Source of the DNA: a virus
DNA length: 34,990 bases
Virus record (IMG/VR): IMGVR_UViG_3300008259_000020
Location: 1 to 34,990 of that record
Direction: 5' to 3' (one strand)
Positions 1 to 6,757 of the stretch are shown piece by piece. Position numbers and translations under genes: made by a program. Positions within the stretch are counted from its first letter, which is position 1. Each line of letters opens with the position of its first letter. The notes beneath the pieces are model-generated. The model did no database searches, was not told where the DNA came from, and was given only the letters and a program-made list of their open reading frames with translations.

Positions 1-428
1 TTAAAAAATCTAAAGATTGTGTATCCATCGGCCTTCTCCTTTATTACATCTTCTGCTGCTACTTTACTTCTAGCATACGGACTTGCCATTTCCCAAGCAC
101 TACTGGTACTTGCAAACAGCATATGACCAGTTTCAACTCTATCCAGCATGTTTGCAGTACCCATTATATTTACTCGATAGTATTCGGTGGGTTCTCGTAA
201 ACTATCAGGTACTACACTTCTGCCAGCAAGATGTACGACAGCGTCATAACTGCCGTACACCCACTTTGTAATATCGTATGAAGTGTAGTTGTCACAGTAA
301 GCAAGAATATCATTGTATTCGCTGTGGATATTAATATCCCAAGCATCTACATAATGTCCGTGTTCTTTTAGAATTTTACAAACATGACTACCGATGTATC
401 CGGTTGCGCCTGTGACCAATACTTTCAA
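1..428 (-). CDS. NAD-dependent epimerase/dehydratase (extended SDR), 3' part cut by window edge
   Basis: The visible 142 residues begin LKVLVTGATGYIGSHVCKIL, the N-terminal Rossmann fold with the glycine-rich G-x-x-G-x-x-G motif of nucleotide-sugar epimerases and dehydratases (GalE/RmlB-type SDR). An AVVHLAG segment and an STSSAWE segment follow, as expected for this family; the Tyr-x-x-x-Lys pair is probably YARSK. The frame is still open at base 1, so the C-terminal substrate-binding part lies outside. The start is a TTG inside TTGA, overlapping the stop of the glycosyltransferase, with GGAG about 8 bases upstream; no ATG is available nearby. It probably converts a nucleotide sugar used by the neighbouring glycosyltransferase. 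The sugar substrate cannot be told from what is visible. Confidence 0.85.
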   Translation of the reverse strand, partial: MKVLVTGATGYIGSHVCKILKEHGHYVDAWDINIHSEYNDILAYCDNYTSYDITKWVYGSYDAVVHLAGRSVVPDSLREPTEYYRVNIMGTANMLDRVETGHMLFASTSSAWEMASPYARSKVAAEDVIKEKADGYTIFRFF

Positions 429-1591
429 TACTTCTTCTCCGCTACATGGTCTCTATAACGATTGCTGTCTCTACGCCACTGTTCGCCGTTGCCTTGCATG
501 ATGTCAATGTAACGATCAACAGTAGCATCGGTCCAGTCGCTAATTTTACCAATGTCTTTGTGAGGACCCTTCAGTAAATTTGACAACTTATGAACAGCAT
601 CTTCCTTGCTCCACGGAACATACATTCTCGTATGATCATTTGCAAAGATCTCAGGGAAACTGCGATATGCAGGAAATAGAACGTTGCAACCCAATGCATC
701 TGCTTCACTAACAGTGTTACTGGTCCAATCTTGTAACGCACAGTTAAACAACACACGACTATTGTTTAGAATATCGTAGTATTCGTTCTTTTTAAGATTT
801 TCATAAATCTTTAGTTTGCCTGCTGATTCTAATGCTCTTGCACGTTCGATATAGCGAGGATTGTTTGAACGTAACGGGCCACCTTGTAAAATAGCAAATT
901 CTGTGTCGTCTGCATGATTATAATTTTCAATCAGATCCATAAAAAAGTCGGGTTGTTTTTCTTGATCCCAACGTGCAGCAAATACAACACGATTAGGTCT
1001 TTGATAAAACGGAGTAATAGTATCGACTCTGCTTTGTACTTCTGCTTTGCCAAATGCAAGTCCGCTAACGTTATAAAGTGGCGCACGCCAATTAGCAATT
1101 TTCATATGAGCAACCATTTCTTCGTTACTAGCAAGAACACCAGTAACAAATTCGTTGGTCATTTCTTCGTACAAACTCATCCAACGGCTCATACCCCAAA
1201 CGTGTACAAAGTCGTCAGGATCAACTGCTTGTGCTAGACAACGTACCCAAACCTTTGGACGTTGTTCTGCAGGAATCTGATCCATAATGTACGGAAGCGA
1301 TTCGATACCGGGTTGAAACATGTCTTCAAAGAAAACTGCGTCTTCACCAGTTACTTCACCATTACGCATCATCTGTACTAGATTCATCATCTGACTCATA
1401 CTGAAATATGAACGTCCGTGTGCATCTAGAACTTGACCTACTTGGATAGACTTAGTGTTATCAATGGTGACACCGGGCACCGAGATATACTCAATGCCAC
1501 GGCGTTCAAACACTGTACGGCTCCAGTCTTCTAACTGAAGTGTGTATCTACCCTCATAGGGCTCTAGCCCCATGTAGAATAGTTTACGCAT
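425..1591 (-). CDS. GT-B glycosyltransferase (group 1-like)
   Basis: A 388-residue protein. The C-terminal half has the layout of group 1 (GT4-like) transferases: a strand with FAARWDQEKQPDFFMDLIE near residue 205, then FAILQGG, a helix-rich segment, and near residue 290 the donor-binding segment SNTVSEADALGCNVLFP, where the Glu would contact the nucleotide sugar. The N-terminal half is less conserved and should bind the acceptor. It overlaps the upstream gene by 8 bases (ATGCGTAA) and the downstream epimerase by 4, so the three are probably co-translated. It may glycosylate phage DNA bases, a virion protein or a host surface polymer; the sequence does not decide. Family confident, substrate unknown. 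Confidence 0.75.
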   Translation of the reverse strand: MRKLFYMGLEPYEGRYTLQLEDWSRTVFERRGIEYISVPGVTIDNTKSIQVGQVLDAHGRSYFSMSQMMNLVQMMRNGEVTGEDAVFFEDMFQPGIESLPYIMDQIPAEQRPKVWVRCLAQAVDPDDFVHVWGMSRWMSLYEEMTNEFVTGVLASNEEMVAHMKIANWRAPLYNVSGLAFGKAEVQSRVDTITPFYQRPNRVVFAARWDQEKQPDFFMDLIENYNHADDTEFAILQGGPLRSNNPRYIERARALESAGKLKIYENLKKNEYYDILNNSRVLFNCALQDWTSNTVSEADALGCNVLFPAYRSFPEIFANDHTRMYVPWSKEDAVHKLSNLLKGPHKDIGKISDWTDATVDRYIDIMQGNGEQWRRDSNRYRDHVAEKKY

Positions 1592-1802
1592 TTCTTACCT
1601 TCTTATAGTTGTTACGTGCTTTTGCTCGTTGCCAACCACGCCACTTTACAAAAGCAGTCCATACACGAGACTTTTCGTTGTATAGATTTGCTTCATTCCA
1701 TTCCCAGAAATCGCCTTTGTAATCGAGTTCAGTGCGACAAAAATCGCGGAACTCTTCGAGGTCGTTGAAGACTTTATTTACTACCGGATTGGTAATAGCC
1801 AT
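1584..1802 (-). CDS. Small conserved-type phage protein, function unknown
   Basis: 72 residues, rich in aromatic and charged residues (FWEWNEANLYNEKSRVWTAF, then WRGWQRAKARNNYKK), with a basic C-terminus. No family recognised. AAAGGA lies upstream of the ATG, and the end overlaps the glycosyltransferase start by 8 bases. It is tightly packed between the QueD-like gene and the glycosyltransferase and reads as part of the same operon. The basic, Trp-rich C-terminus could bind nucleic acid, but that is only a guess. Confidence 0.6.
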   Translation of the reverse strand: MAITNPVVNKVFNDLEEFRDFCRTELDYKGDFWEWNEANLYNEKSRVWTAFVKWRGWQRAKARNNYKKVRNA

Positions 1803-1807
1803 TTAGT

Positions 1808-2206
1808 TTAGTTTCCTTTGTTTGAGTTGTTAGGATAAAAGATTAGTGAGCCATTTTCTCCATCTTCGGAGACTTCGATTTCTACAAAGCGGCCCGGGTA
1901 CCTTGCAGAAATTTCTTGATACAAGTCGTCGCTGATCATTTCGCAACTCTTGTGATTTAGTTCTAAAATATCTTCATTGTAAAGTTTTTCAAGCCAGCGT
2001 TTGAACTGGATGAATTCGATGTCTCTATCATCGTGAAACACTTCAATACGAACTTTAAAGTGGAAGATATGACGATGAGGAACACCTAGGAAACTCACAT
2101 CGTCCCAGTCGCCAGTTTTAAGACGGGGGTCTGTTGCAGCGGCAGGATAAAGATGCACGCCTTCTTTACGAAAGGTTACCCAAATACTTTTAGATGCTGA
2201 TGTCAT
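1808..2206 (-). CDS. QueD-like 6-pyruvoyl-tetrahydropterin synthase superfamily protein lacking the usual catalytic Cys
   Basis: 132 residues from the chosen ATG. The T-fold pattern of QueD/PTPS is visible: zinc-ligand-like His18 (EGVHLYP), then His44 and His46 (VPHRHIFHF), a later Asn-His pair (His85) and a Glu in the VSEDG strand (Glu114), matching the order in E. coli QueD. The cysteine that QueD carries four residues before the H-x-H pair is absent; the only Cys is residue 88. In the queuosine pathway QueD makes 6-carboxy-tetrahydropterin, the precursor of preQ0. The DpdA-like gene nearby supports a role in 7-deazaguanine supply, though the missing Cys may mean different chemistry. The frame is open to an ATG at 2275, but the promoter at 2276-2304 would start RNA below that codon, and the ATG at 2206 puts His18 at the usual distance from the N-terminus. 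Confidence 0.65.
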   Translation of the reverse strand: MTSASKSIWVTFRKEGVHLYPAAATDPRLKTGDWDDVSFLGVPHRHIFHFKVRIEVFHDDRDIEFIQFKRWLEKLYNEDILELNHKSCEMISDDLYQEISARYPGRFVEIEVSEDGENGSLIFYPNNSNKGN

Positions 2207-2275
2207 ACGTTGTTCTTTTTCTTTTCTTAGGAAATAGTTGTGCAATGCTTCTTGCGTTTCGTTGTCTGTGTTCAT

Positions 2276-2304
2276 AATATATAACTACTTTTATTTGTTG
2301 TCAA
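2276..2304 (-). promoter_or_regulatory. Predicted sigma70-type promoter for the QueD-like/glycosyltransferase operon
   Basis: Reading the minus strand, TTGACA (2299-2304) and TATATT (2276-2281) are separated by exactly 17 bases. The -35 hexamer contains the TGA stop of the gene at 2301-2834. The expected transcription start, about 7 bases below the -10 box, falls inside the longest reading frame of the QueD-like gene and so favours its ATG at 2206. Confidence 0.65.
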
Positions 2305-2834
2305 CGAATAATTGTGTCTTTTGTGTACTTTGACCAGTCGGTAAAAGTATCACGATTGGTTAAATCGCTTACAGAATGAACCCAAACGCCTGGGTTAGTA
2401 GAACGAAAATCACGATCGTCCAACTTAATGCAGGCGTTATAACCAAGTTGACGAATGTACGGAAGTTTAACACTGATCATACTAATAAAGCGATCGTATT
2501 CGCTCCATCCTGCTTCAAGAACACCTTCGTGATATTTTAAGTCATAGTCTAGTGTAACCCAATAATCTTCTTTTAGCATAAATGCAATAGGATCATGCCA
2601 TGCCATATATTGATCATATTCAGGTTGAGTTTGGTCAATGCTAAAACTCATGTTAGCACCAAAGTAGATATGATCAACTTTGTTTTTCTTGGCTAGTTTT
2701 AGAATTTCTTCTGCTGGTTGTAAACCAACAACAAACAGTGTTTTCATTCCGTGAGCCGAAGTATGTTCGACCTCAGTACCAACAAAGAAGTTTGGCTGTT
2801 CGCTTTTTACACCAGTGCTATAATTTCGTTTCAT
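2301..2834 (-). CDS. Conserved phage protein of unknown function in the 7-deazaguanine region
   Basis: 177 residues. Recognisable stretches are NFFVGTEVEHTSAHG near residue 15, a KTLFVVG strand, HIYFGANMSF, and a C-terminal part with SVKLPYIRQLGYNACIKLDD followed by DRDFRSTNPGVWVHS. It reads like a soluble alpha/beta protein. I have a general impression that similar proteins occur in marine T4-like phages, but I cannot name a function. It lacks the CxxxCxxC motif of a radical SAM enzyme, so it is not QueE, and it shows no QueC signature. AGGAAATC precedes the ATG, and the start overlaps the stop of the 57-residue gene upstream (ATGA). Its place between the DpdA-like and QueD-like genes makes a link to base modification possible but unproven. 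Confidence 0.6.
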   Translation of the reverse strand: MKRNYSTGVKSEQPNFFVGTEVEHTSAHGMKTLFVVGLQPAEEILKLAKKNKVDHIYFGANMSFSIDQTQPEYDQYMAWHDPIAFMLKEDYWVTLDYDLKYHEGVLEAGWSEYDRFISMISVKLPYIRQLGYNACIKLDDRDFRSTNPGVWVHSVSDLTNRDTFTDWSKYTKDTIIR

Positions 2835-3004
2835 GATTTCCTGACCTGATAAATTTCATTCCACACTTGCCAACGTTTTTTGACATAATCGTTGACTTCG
2901 TTGTGTGGATAGTTGTTTTGCTTCATACTTGCTATTATACGATCTAAATCGCATAATGCAAGATCTAATGCTTCTAATCTTAACTTTTTTTCAAGCGGAT
3001 CCAT
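2831..3004 (-). CDS. Small helical protein (57 residues), function unknown
   Basis: Begins MDPLEKKLRLEALDLALCDL and ends in YQVRKS. It is probably all helical and charged. The start overlaps the end of the YdcH-like gene by 14 bases, and the stop overlaps the next start as ATGA, the same coupling used throughout this operon. That packing, and a reading frame with no internal stop, are the only evidence; no family was recognised. Confidence 0.6.
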   Translation of the reverse strand: MDPLEKKLRLEALDLALCDLDRIIASMKQNNYPHNEVNDYVKKRWQVWNEIYQVRKS

Positions 3005-3206
3005 TTAGAGTTGCTTTCGCACTTAGTTTACTTTCGATTCTATGTATTTCGTCTTTGAGCCATAACTTCTGTGTTTTTAACTTATAAACTTCAGGGCTGA
3101 CGTTTTGATTATTAAAAGTTTCCGAAATGTAAGTGTCTAGTTCTCTGTGTTTTCTTTTTAGTTCTTCAAGATGTGCATTTAGTTTTTCGTCATCGTTGTT
3201 GCTCAT
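2991..3206 (-). CDS. YdcH/DUF465-like small coiled-coil protein
   Basis: 71 residues. The segment LEELKRKHRELDTYI followed by LKTQKLWLKDEIHRIESKL matches the helix-turn-helix coiled coil of DUF465 (YdcH) proteins, in which a K-H-x-x-L-D pattern is followed by a K-x-x-L-x-L-K-D-x-I helix. The biochemical role of the family is not known. GAGG lies upstream of the ATG, which directly follows the TAA stop of the DpdA-like gene, so the two are probably translated together. Confidence 0.65.
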   Translation of the reverse strand: MSNNDDEKLNAHLEELKRKHRELDTYISETFNNQNVSPEVYKLKTQKLWLKDEIHRIESKLSAKATLNGSA

Positions 3207-4664
3207 TTATACTTCCTCAAAAAGATTATTAAACATTGTACTAGCATTTACAGTTTTCTTACCAACATTAAGTCTAGTACCAATTACTTGCATCCAATAT
3301 CTGCTGTACTTTTCGATTGCTTCAAGACTTTTGGTGCGATCTTTTAAACTAAAAATTTCGTCAACCACATCTCTAAAAGTTATACGATCAAATCTGTCAT
3401 CTATAAGCATATATGGATATATTCCGCTATCATACATTCTATTTGCTCGTTGTGTACTTTCAATATGCATCCAAACATTGTGACCCATTTGCAGTGCATA
3501 CGAAAAACTATCCCAACTAGTTCTACCTTCTTTACCTATTTTATTTAGGTCGCCGGGCTTGTAAATACAAATATCTTTCATTTGACAATGCATGGATATT
3601 GGTGAATCCTCAAATGCATCCACAATGCCATCCTGCACAATACCTTGACTAAACAGTCTTGTATCAGTGGAATACTTTTTATCATCAGCACTAGGACTCA
3701 TCATGTAACTCCACTTGCCACGGTCTTCAATTCTTATACTATGATAAACCTGTCCATTAGCAGTTGCAAGGAAAGGACTTGCACAGTCATATGTAATCAT
3801 AAAGTTTGGATTATGATACTTACGAACAGCACGTTGAATGTCAGTTAACAGCACTGCCCATTCGAGTTTGCTTGTGCCAAGGAAGTGCATAACATCGTGC
3901 ATACCTGTTTCTAGCAAGCCATCGTGTATCATTGCAACAATACGACGAAGTATCAAGTGTACATCGCACATGTTCTGTCCACCCATAGCCCAACCATTAA
4001 AGTGAGTCTCTGGATATTGTTTTGGATCACAGTAGCCTTTGAATTCTTCGTACCACTCATCTGCTTCTTGATGATTGCCACCTTGAAGAACGTTTAGTAC
4101 TTTGAAGTTACCGCGGCGATTTGCCATGTAATATTTTGCATTGATATGAGTTGCATCAACTGCATCTTGATATGTTTTAATACCTGATGCAGCACTGGCC
4201 TTTGGATCACGGAAAGTCCACGTTGGAATATCCAGCATCATGCCGTAGTCCATGTATTCTTCCATCCAGTTTACAACTAGTTCACGCTTCTTTTGTGCCT
4301 TAGGACAGTTTGGATCTGTCCAGTCACCTTCCCACAATCCTTTTGCAATTTGAAAACCACCCGAGTCGCCCAGCAACCAACTGTTGTTCCTATCACGGTT
4401 ACGTAGCATATCTTCTTTTTCACTGAACTTATTAACGTCAAGTTCGGCATGACCTGCACTATAGAGCGCCCATTTGTAATGGAACGCTCCTTTGTTTGAG
4501 TTTAAGAAATTTAACGCTTCTACTTCACCAATACCTGCAGGAACACGATTAAGATCTACATATTCGCTGTATCGTTGTTTACCTATGAATGTAGCATAAA
4601 AGCCACTGATACTAGGCAAAAACACTGCATAATCATTTTGTGCCTCGGTTAAATTGCTATTCAT
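3207..4664 (-). CDS. dpdA: DpdA-type DNA guanine transglycosylase (TGT fold)
   Basis: 485 residues with the key motifs of tRNA-guanine transglycosylases in order: DSGGFQ at 100-105 (base recognition), an LDIPTW segment near 145, LQGG at 193-196, GGQ at 228-230 in place of GGL, LGTSK at 262-266, and MITYDCASPF, in which Asp293 aligns with the catalytic nucleophile. The bacterial zinc motif CxCxxC is not present; only a looser Cys360/Cys366 pair is seen. Phage DpdA proteins exchange guanine in DNA for 7-deazaguanine derivatives such as preQ0, which protects against restriction enzymes. The C-terminus, STMFNNLFEEV, resembles the tail of the DNA polymerase in this window and could bind the sliding clamp. 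The start overlaps the previous stop as ATGA. A tRNA-directed activity cannot be excluded by sequence alone. Confidence 0.85.
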   Translation of the reverse strand: MNSNLTEAQNDYAVFLPSISGFYATFIGKQRYSEYVDLNRVPAGIGEVEALNFLNSNKGAFHYKWALYSAGHAELDVNKFSEKEDMLRNRDRNNSWLLGDSGGFQIAKGLWEGDWTDPNCPKAQKKRELVVNWMEEYMDYGMMLDIPTWTFRDPKASAASGIKTYQDAVDATHINAKYYMANRRGNFKVLNVLQGGNHQEADEWYEEFKGYCDPKQYPETHFNGWAMGGQNMCDVHLILRRIVAMIHDGLLETGMHDVMHFLGTSKLEWAVLLTDIQRAVRKYHNPNFMITYDCASPFLATANGQVYHSIRIEDRGKWSYMMSPSADDKKYSTDTRLFSQGIVQDGIVDAFEDSPISMHCQMKDICIYKPGDLNKIGKEGRTSWDSFSYALQMGHNVWMHIESTQRANRMYDSGIYPYMLIDDRFDRITFRDVVDEIFSLKDRTKSLEAIEKYSRYWMQVIGTRLNVGKKTVNASTMFNNLFEEV

Positions 4665-5050
4665 TTAAACTTTAAGTCTTTCAATAAGTCGGTTAGTTCT
4701 GTAGTGCTATACGCAGTGTTGGGCCAAGAAGTAGTGCCGCTGGTAGTACTGATGTTAGGCGAATAGACCCGGGTTGAATTTGTACCAACGTAATCTTTGT
4801 AGTGGTCTCTGTAATTGTCTTTATATGCACGATTGTTTTGTAGTTCTCTCATCATACTTTCAAGATTTTGTACTTTTTTAAGCAATGATTCGAACGGGCC
4901 TTCTAGTCTTTCATCTTCGTTGAGTTCTTGTGCGTGAACAATTGCAGCAACCATCATAAAGTTACGCAATGCTTTTTTTACACTTGGATTATCTGACGCA
5001 AGTGCTGCGTCAAACATTTGTGCAAATTCTTCAATATTAAACTGTTCCAT
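4661..5050 (-). CDS. Unknown phage protein with helical N-terminus and low-complexity tail
   Basis: 129 residues. Residues 1-75 look helical and acidic (FAQMFDAALASDNPSVKKAL, later LLKKVQNLESMMRELQNN); residues 76-120 are rich in Tyr, Ser, Thr and Asn and probably disordered; a final TTELTDLLKDLKFK helix closes the protein. No family was recognised. GGGGA precedes the ATG, and the gene lies between the clamp-linked DUF2061 gene and the DpdA-like gene, overlapping both. An adaptor or structural role would fit the domain plan, but nothing identifies it. Confidence 0.6.
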   Translation of the reverse strand: MEQFNIEEFAQMFDAALASDNPSVKKALRNFMMVAAIVHAQELNEDERLEGPFESLLKKVQNLESMMRELQNNRAYKDNYRDHYKDYVGTNSTRVYSPNISTTSGTTSWPNTAYSTTELTDLLKDLKFK

Positions 5051-5222
5051 GTTTTATTCCCCATTTAATTTTTAACCAAATTCTTTCAAACGCATAATGA
5101 ACCGAAGTCAAAATAATATGTATTGCAATAGCATCTGCAATACCAGTCCACAATGCAGTAATTAATAACGCAATTAGTCTGTATAATATTGTTCTAACTA
5201 AGGTTCGTGTATGAGTTTCCAT
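5037..5222 (-). CDS. DUF2061-like small membrane protein
   Basis: 61 residues, with two hydrophobic segments (YRLIALLITALWTGIADAIA and IHIILTSVHYAF) followed by ERIWLKIKWG. The pattern of a basic N-terminus, two membrane spans and an E-R-x-W-x-x-I-x-W-G end matches DUF2061, a family of small predicted inner-membrane proteins of unknown role. It overlaps the clamp stop as TAATG and the next gene by 14 bases. Confidence 0.7.
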   Translation of the reverse strand: METHTRTLVRTILYRLIALLITALWTGIADAIAIHIILTSVHYAFERIWLKIKWGIKHGTV

Positions 5223-5950
5223 TATTTTTGTTGTGCTGGAAGAATATACTCGTACTTGGCTAGTCCGCTGTCTACTGTAATTTTCATTGCACCTTGATCA
5301 GTGATACTTAGTTTTTTGTCGCCGTCGAGATGCAGAATTGCCAGAGTCTTGTCAATTGGCCAAGCCCACGTGTGTTTCAGTGTTCCTGTTACACTGTGCT
5401 GGAAAGTAAAACTACCAGCGTGTGTATTTAGATCACCAAAGTAGAAGTTCAAATTTCCGTTTTCAGTTTTAACTTGGAATACAGTTTCTTCGCTGTGAGC
5501 ACCAGCCATCAGTTTCATACGGGCAATTGCAGCCATAGATGGTTCAATTTCGATGTCCCAAGATGATCCTTTAAATTTTACTGATTTGAGTTTTTCTTCG
5601 ATAATTGCTCGGTTCATAAAGCGATAATCATTCTGGAAGTCACCGCCAGCATTTTTAAAGTGAATCTGTGTAGGAATAGTCTCTCCATTGCGCTCTTCTT
5701 GTTTAATAACAATTGTAGCCTTTTCTTTGTATTCCGGATTCTTCAAGTGGTAAGCAAGTTTGCCAAGATCTGGCATACCAAATACGCCAGTAAACTCGGC
5801 AACTGGCTTGTGTGTTGTGCCTGTTAAAATAACAGATCTATCTTCTGCCATGGACTCAATTGTAGTAGCAGATTCTGCTGTCACTTTAAGTGTAGCAATA
5901 AAGCCTAGTGAATGTGTATGCGATACGATGTCTTGTAAAATGTCTTTCAT
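5222..5950 (-). CDS. 45: Sliding clamp, T4 gp45-like DNA polymerase processivity factor
   Basis: 242 residues from the ATG at 5950, which has GGAG six bases upstream; a longer TTG start would lie inside that ribosome binding site. The overall pattern matches T4-type clamps: a first domain ending in a segment like FTGVFGMPDLGKLAYHL, a middle linker with FKNAGGDFQNDYRF, and a second domain ending LAKYEYILPAQQK, typical of the last strand of a clamp. Such proteins form a trimeric ring that holds gp43 on DNA and, in T4, activates late transcription. Similarity to T4 gp45 itself is low, so the call rests on architecture, length and company: gp43 and gp44 are in the same window. It is the first gene after the promoter at 5974-6002. 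Confidence 0.7.
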   Translation of the reverse strand: MKDILQDIVSHTHSLGFIATLKVTAESATTIESMAEDRSVILTGTTHKPVAEFTGVFGMPDLGKLAYHLKNPEYKEKATIVIKQEERNGETIPTQIHFKNAGGDFQNDYRFMNRAIIEEKLKSVKFKGSSWDIEIEPSMAAIARMKLMAGAHSEETVFQVKTENGNLNFYFGDLNTHAGSFTFQHSVTGTLKHTWAWPIDKTLAILHLDGDKKLSITDQGAMKITVDSGLAKYEYILPAQQK

Positions 5951-5973
5951 ATTTTTCTCCAATGATTGTTTTT

Positions 5974-6002
5974 ATTGTATAGTATAAGCCTTTGTAAGTC
6001 AA
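5974..6002 (-). promoter_or_regulatory. Predicted sigma70-type promoter for the clamp/DpdA operon
   Basis: On the minus strand TTGACT (5997-6002) and TACAAT (5974-5979) are spaced by exactly 17 bases, followed by a short leader with GGAG before the clamp ATG. The -35 box covers the TGA stop codon of the dehydrogenase gene upstream. Confidence 0.75.
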
Positions 6003-6757
6003 CTCTTTTTTCTAATAGAATTGTTAGATTCAACTGCTGCTTCTAGTGTATTTAGATTTATGTTTGCATTTGCTGCTGTTTTTAGAAGTGCTTGAGTGTC
6101 TTTAGGTAAACACATTCCGCCCCAACCTCTTGTCTCTTTTTCTATAAATGTATGGCTTTCACCTATACGACTGTCAACACCGACTCCCCAACGCACACAG
6201 TCATAGTTTAATCCTAGTGTTTCGCAAAAATTGTACATTTCGTTAAAGAAACTACACTTGGTAGCAAGAAATGCATTTCTAAAATACTTGATTGCAATAG
6301 CATCTTGTGGTGTACAAAGAGAAATTTTTATTTCTGGATAGGTATAGGAATAAAAATCTCTCCAATAATCGGTGTTTCCGCCTGCTAAAAAGATGTGTTT
6401 TAGATTTCTCAAATCCTCATCTGCTGCACTAGCCCGTAAAAATTCAGGACTAAATGTAACAGAATGTTCTGGAAAATCTCTCTCGATGTCTTTCCACCCA
6501 TCTAAGGATATTGTACTTTTAACTAGTATAGGAATGTGTTTAGGAAGTGTACCGATAACATGATGTACAATACTCATATCGCAACTTCCGTCATCAGTTG
6601 AAGGAGTAGGAACACAAACAATTGCAGCATGTAGATTTTTAATATCTTCGACACGAGTATTGTTAAAATTAGGATCTACTATAGTAATTTCGTGATATAA
6701 ATTAAATGCATTGTAATAGGCTTTACCTACAAAGCCGTAACCAAGTAATGCTATCAT
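5999..6757 (-). CDS. UDP-glucose/GDP-mannose dehydrogenase family protein, short form
   Basis: 252 residues. The N-terminal NAD-binding loop GYGFVGKA (6-13), FSPEFLRAS (102-110, with the conserved Glu), KYFRNAFLATK (157-167) and GGMCLPKDT with Cys216 are the hallmarks of UDP-sugar 6-dehydrogenases. These enzymes oxidise the sugar C6 to a uronic acid through a thioester on that Cys. Cellular enzymes are about 400-450 residues; this one stops soon after the catalytic Cys and lacks the C-terminal UDP-binding domain. All catalytic motifs are intact, so it may be a compact phage form with a changed substrate or oligomer. The start overlaps the HAD gene as ATGA. Confidence 0.85.
   Translation of the reverse strand: MIALLGYGFVGKAYYNAFNLYHEITIVDPNFNNTRVEDIKNLHAAIVCVPTPSTDDGSCDMSIVHHVIGTLPKHIPILVKSTISLDGWKDIERDFPEHSVTFSPEFLRASAADEDLRNLKHIFLAGGNTDYWRDFYSYTYPEIKISLCTPQDAIAIKYFRNAFLATKCSFFNEMYNFCETLGLNYDCVRWGVGVDSRIGESHTFIEKETRGWGGMCLPKDTQALLKTAANANINLNTLEAAVESNNSIRKKS

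Noticed and set aside
83-271. Open frame on the plus strand opposite the epimerase gene
   Set aside because: It lies wholly within the epimerase reading frame on the other strand; no ribosome binding site and no recognisable protein pattern.
2301-2834. Assignment of the 177-residue protein as QueE or QueC
   Set aside because: No radical SAM CxxxCxxC and no PP-loop SGGxDS motif are present.
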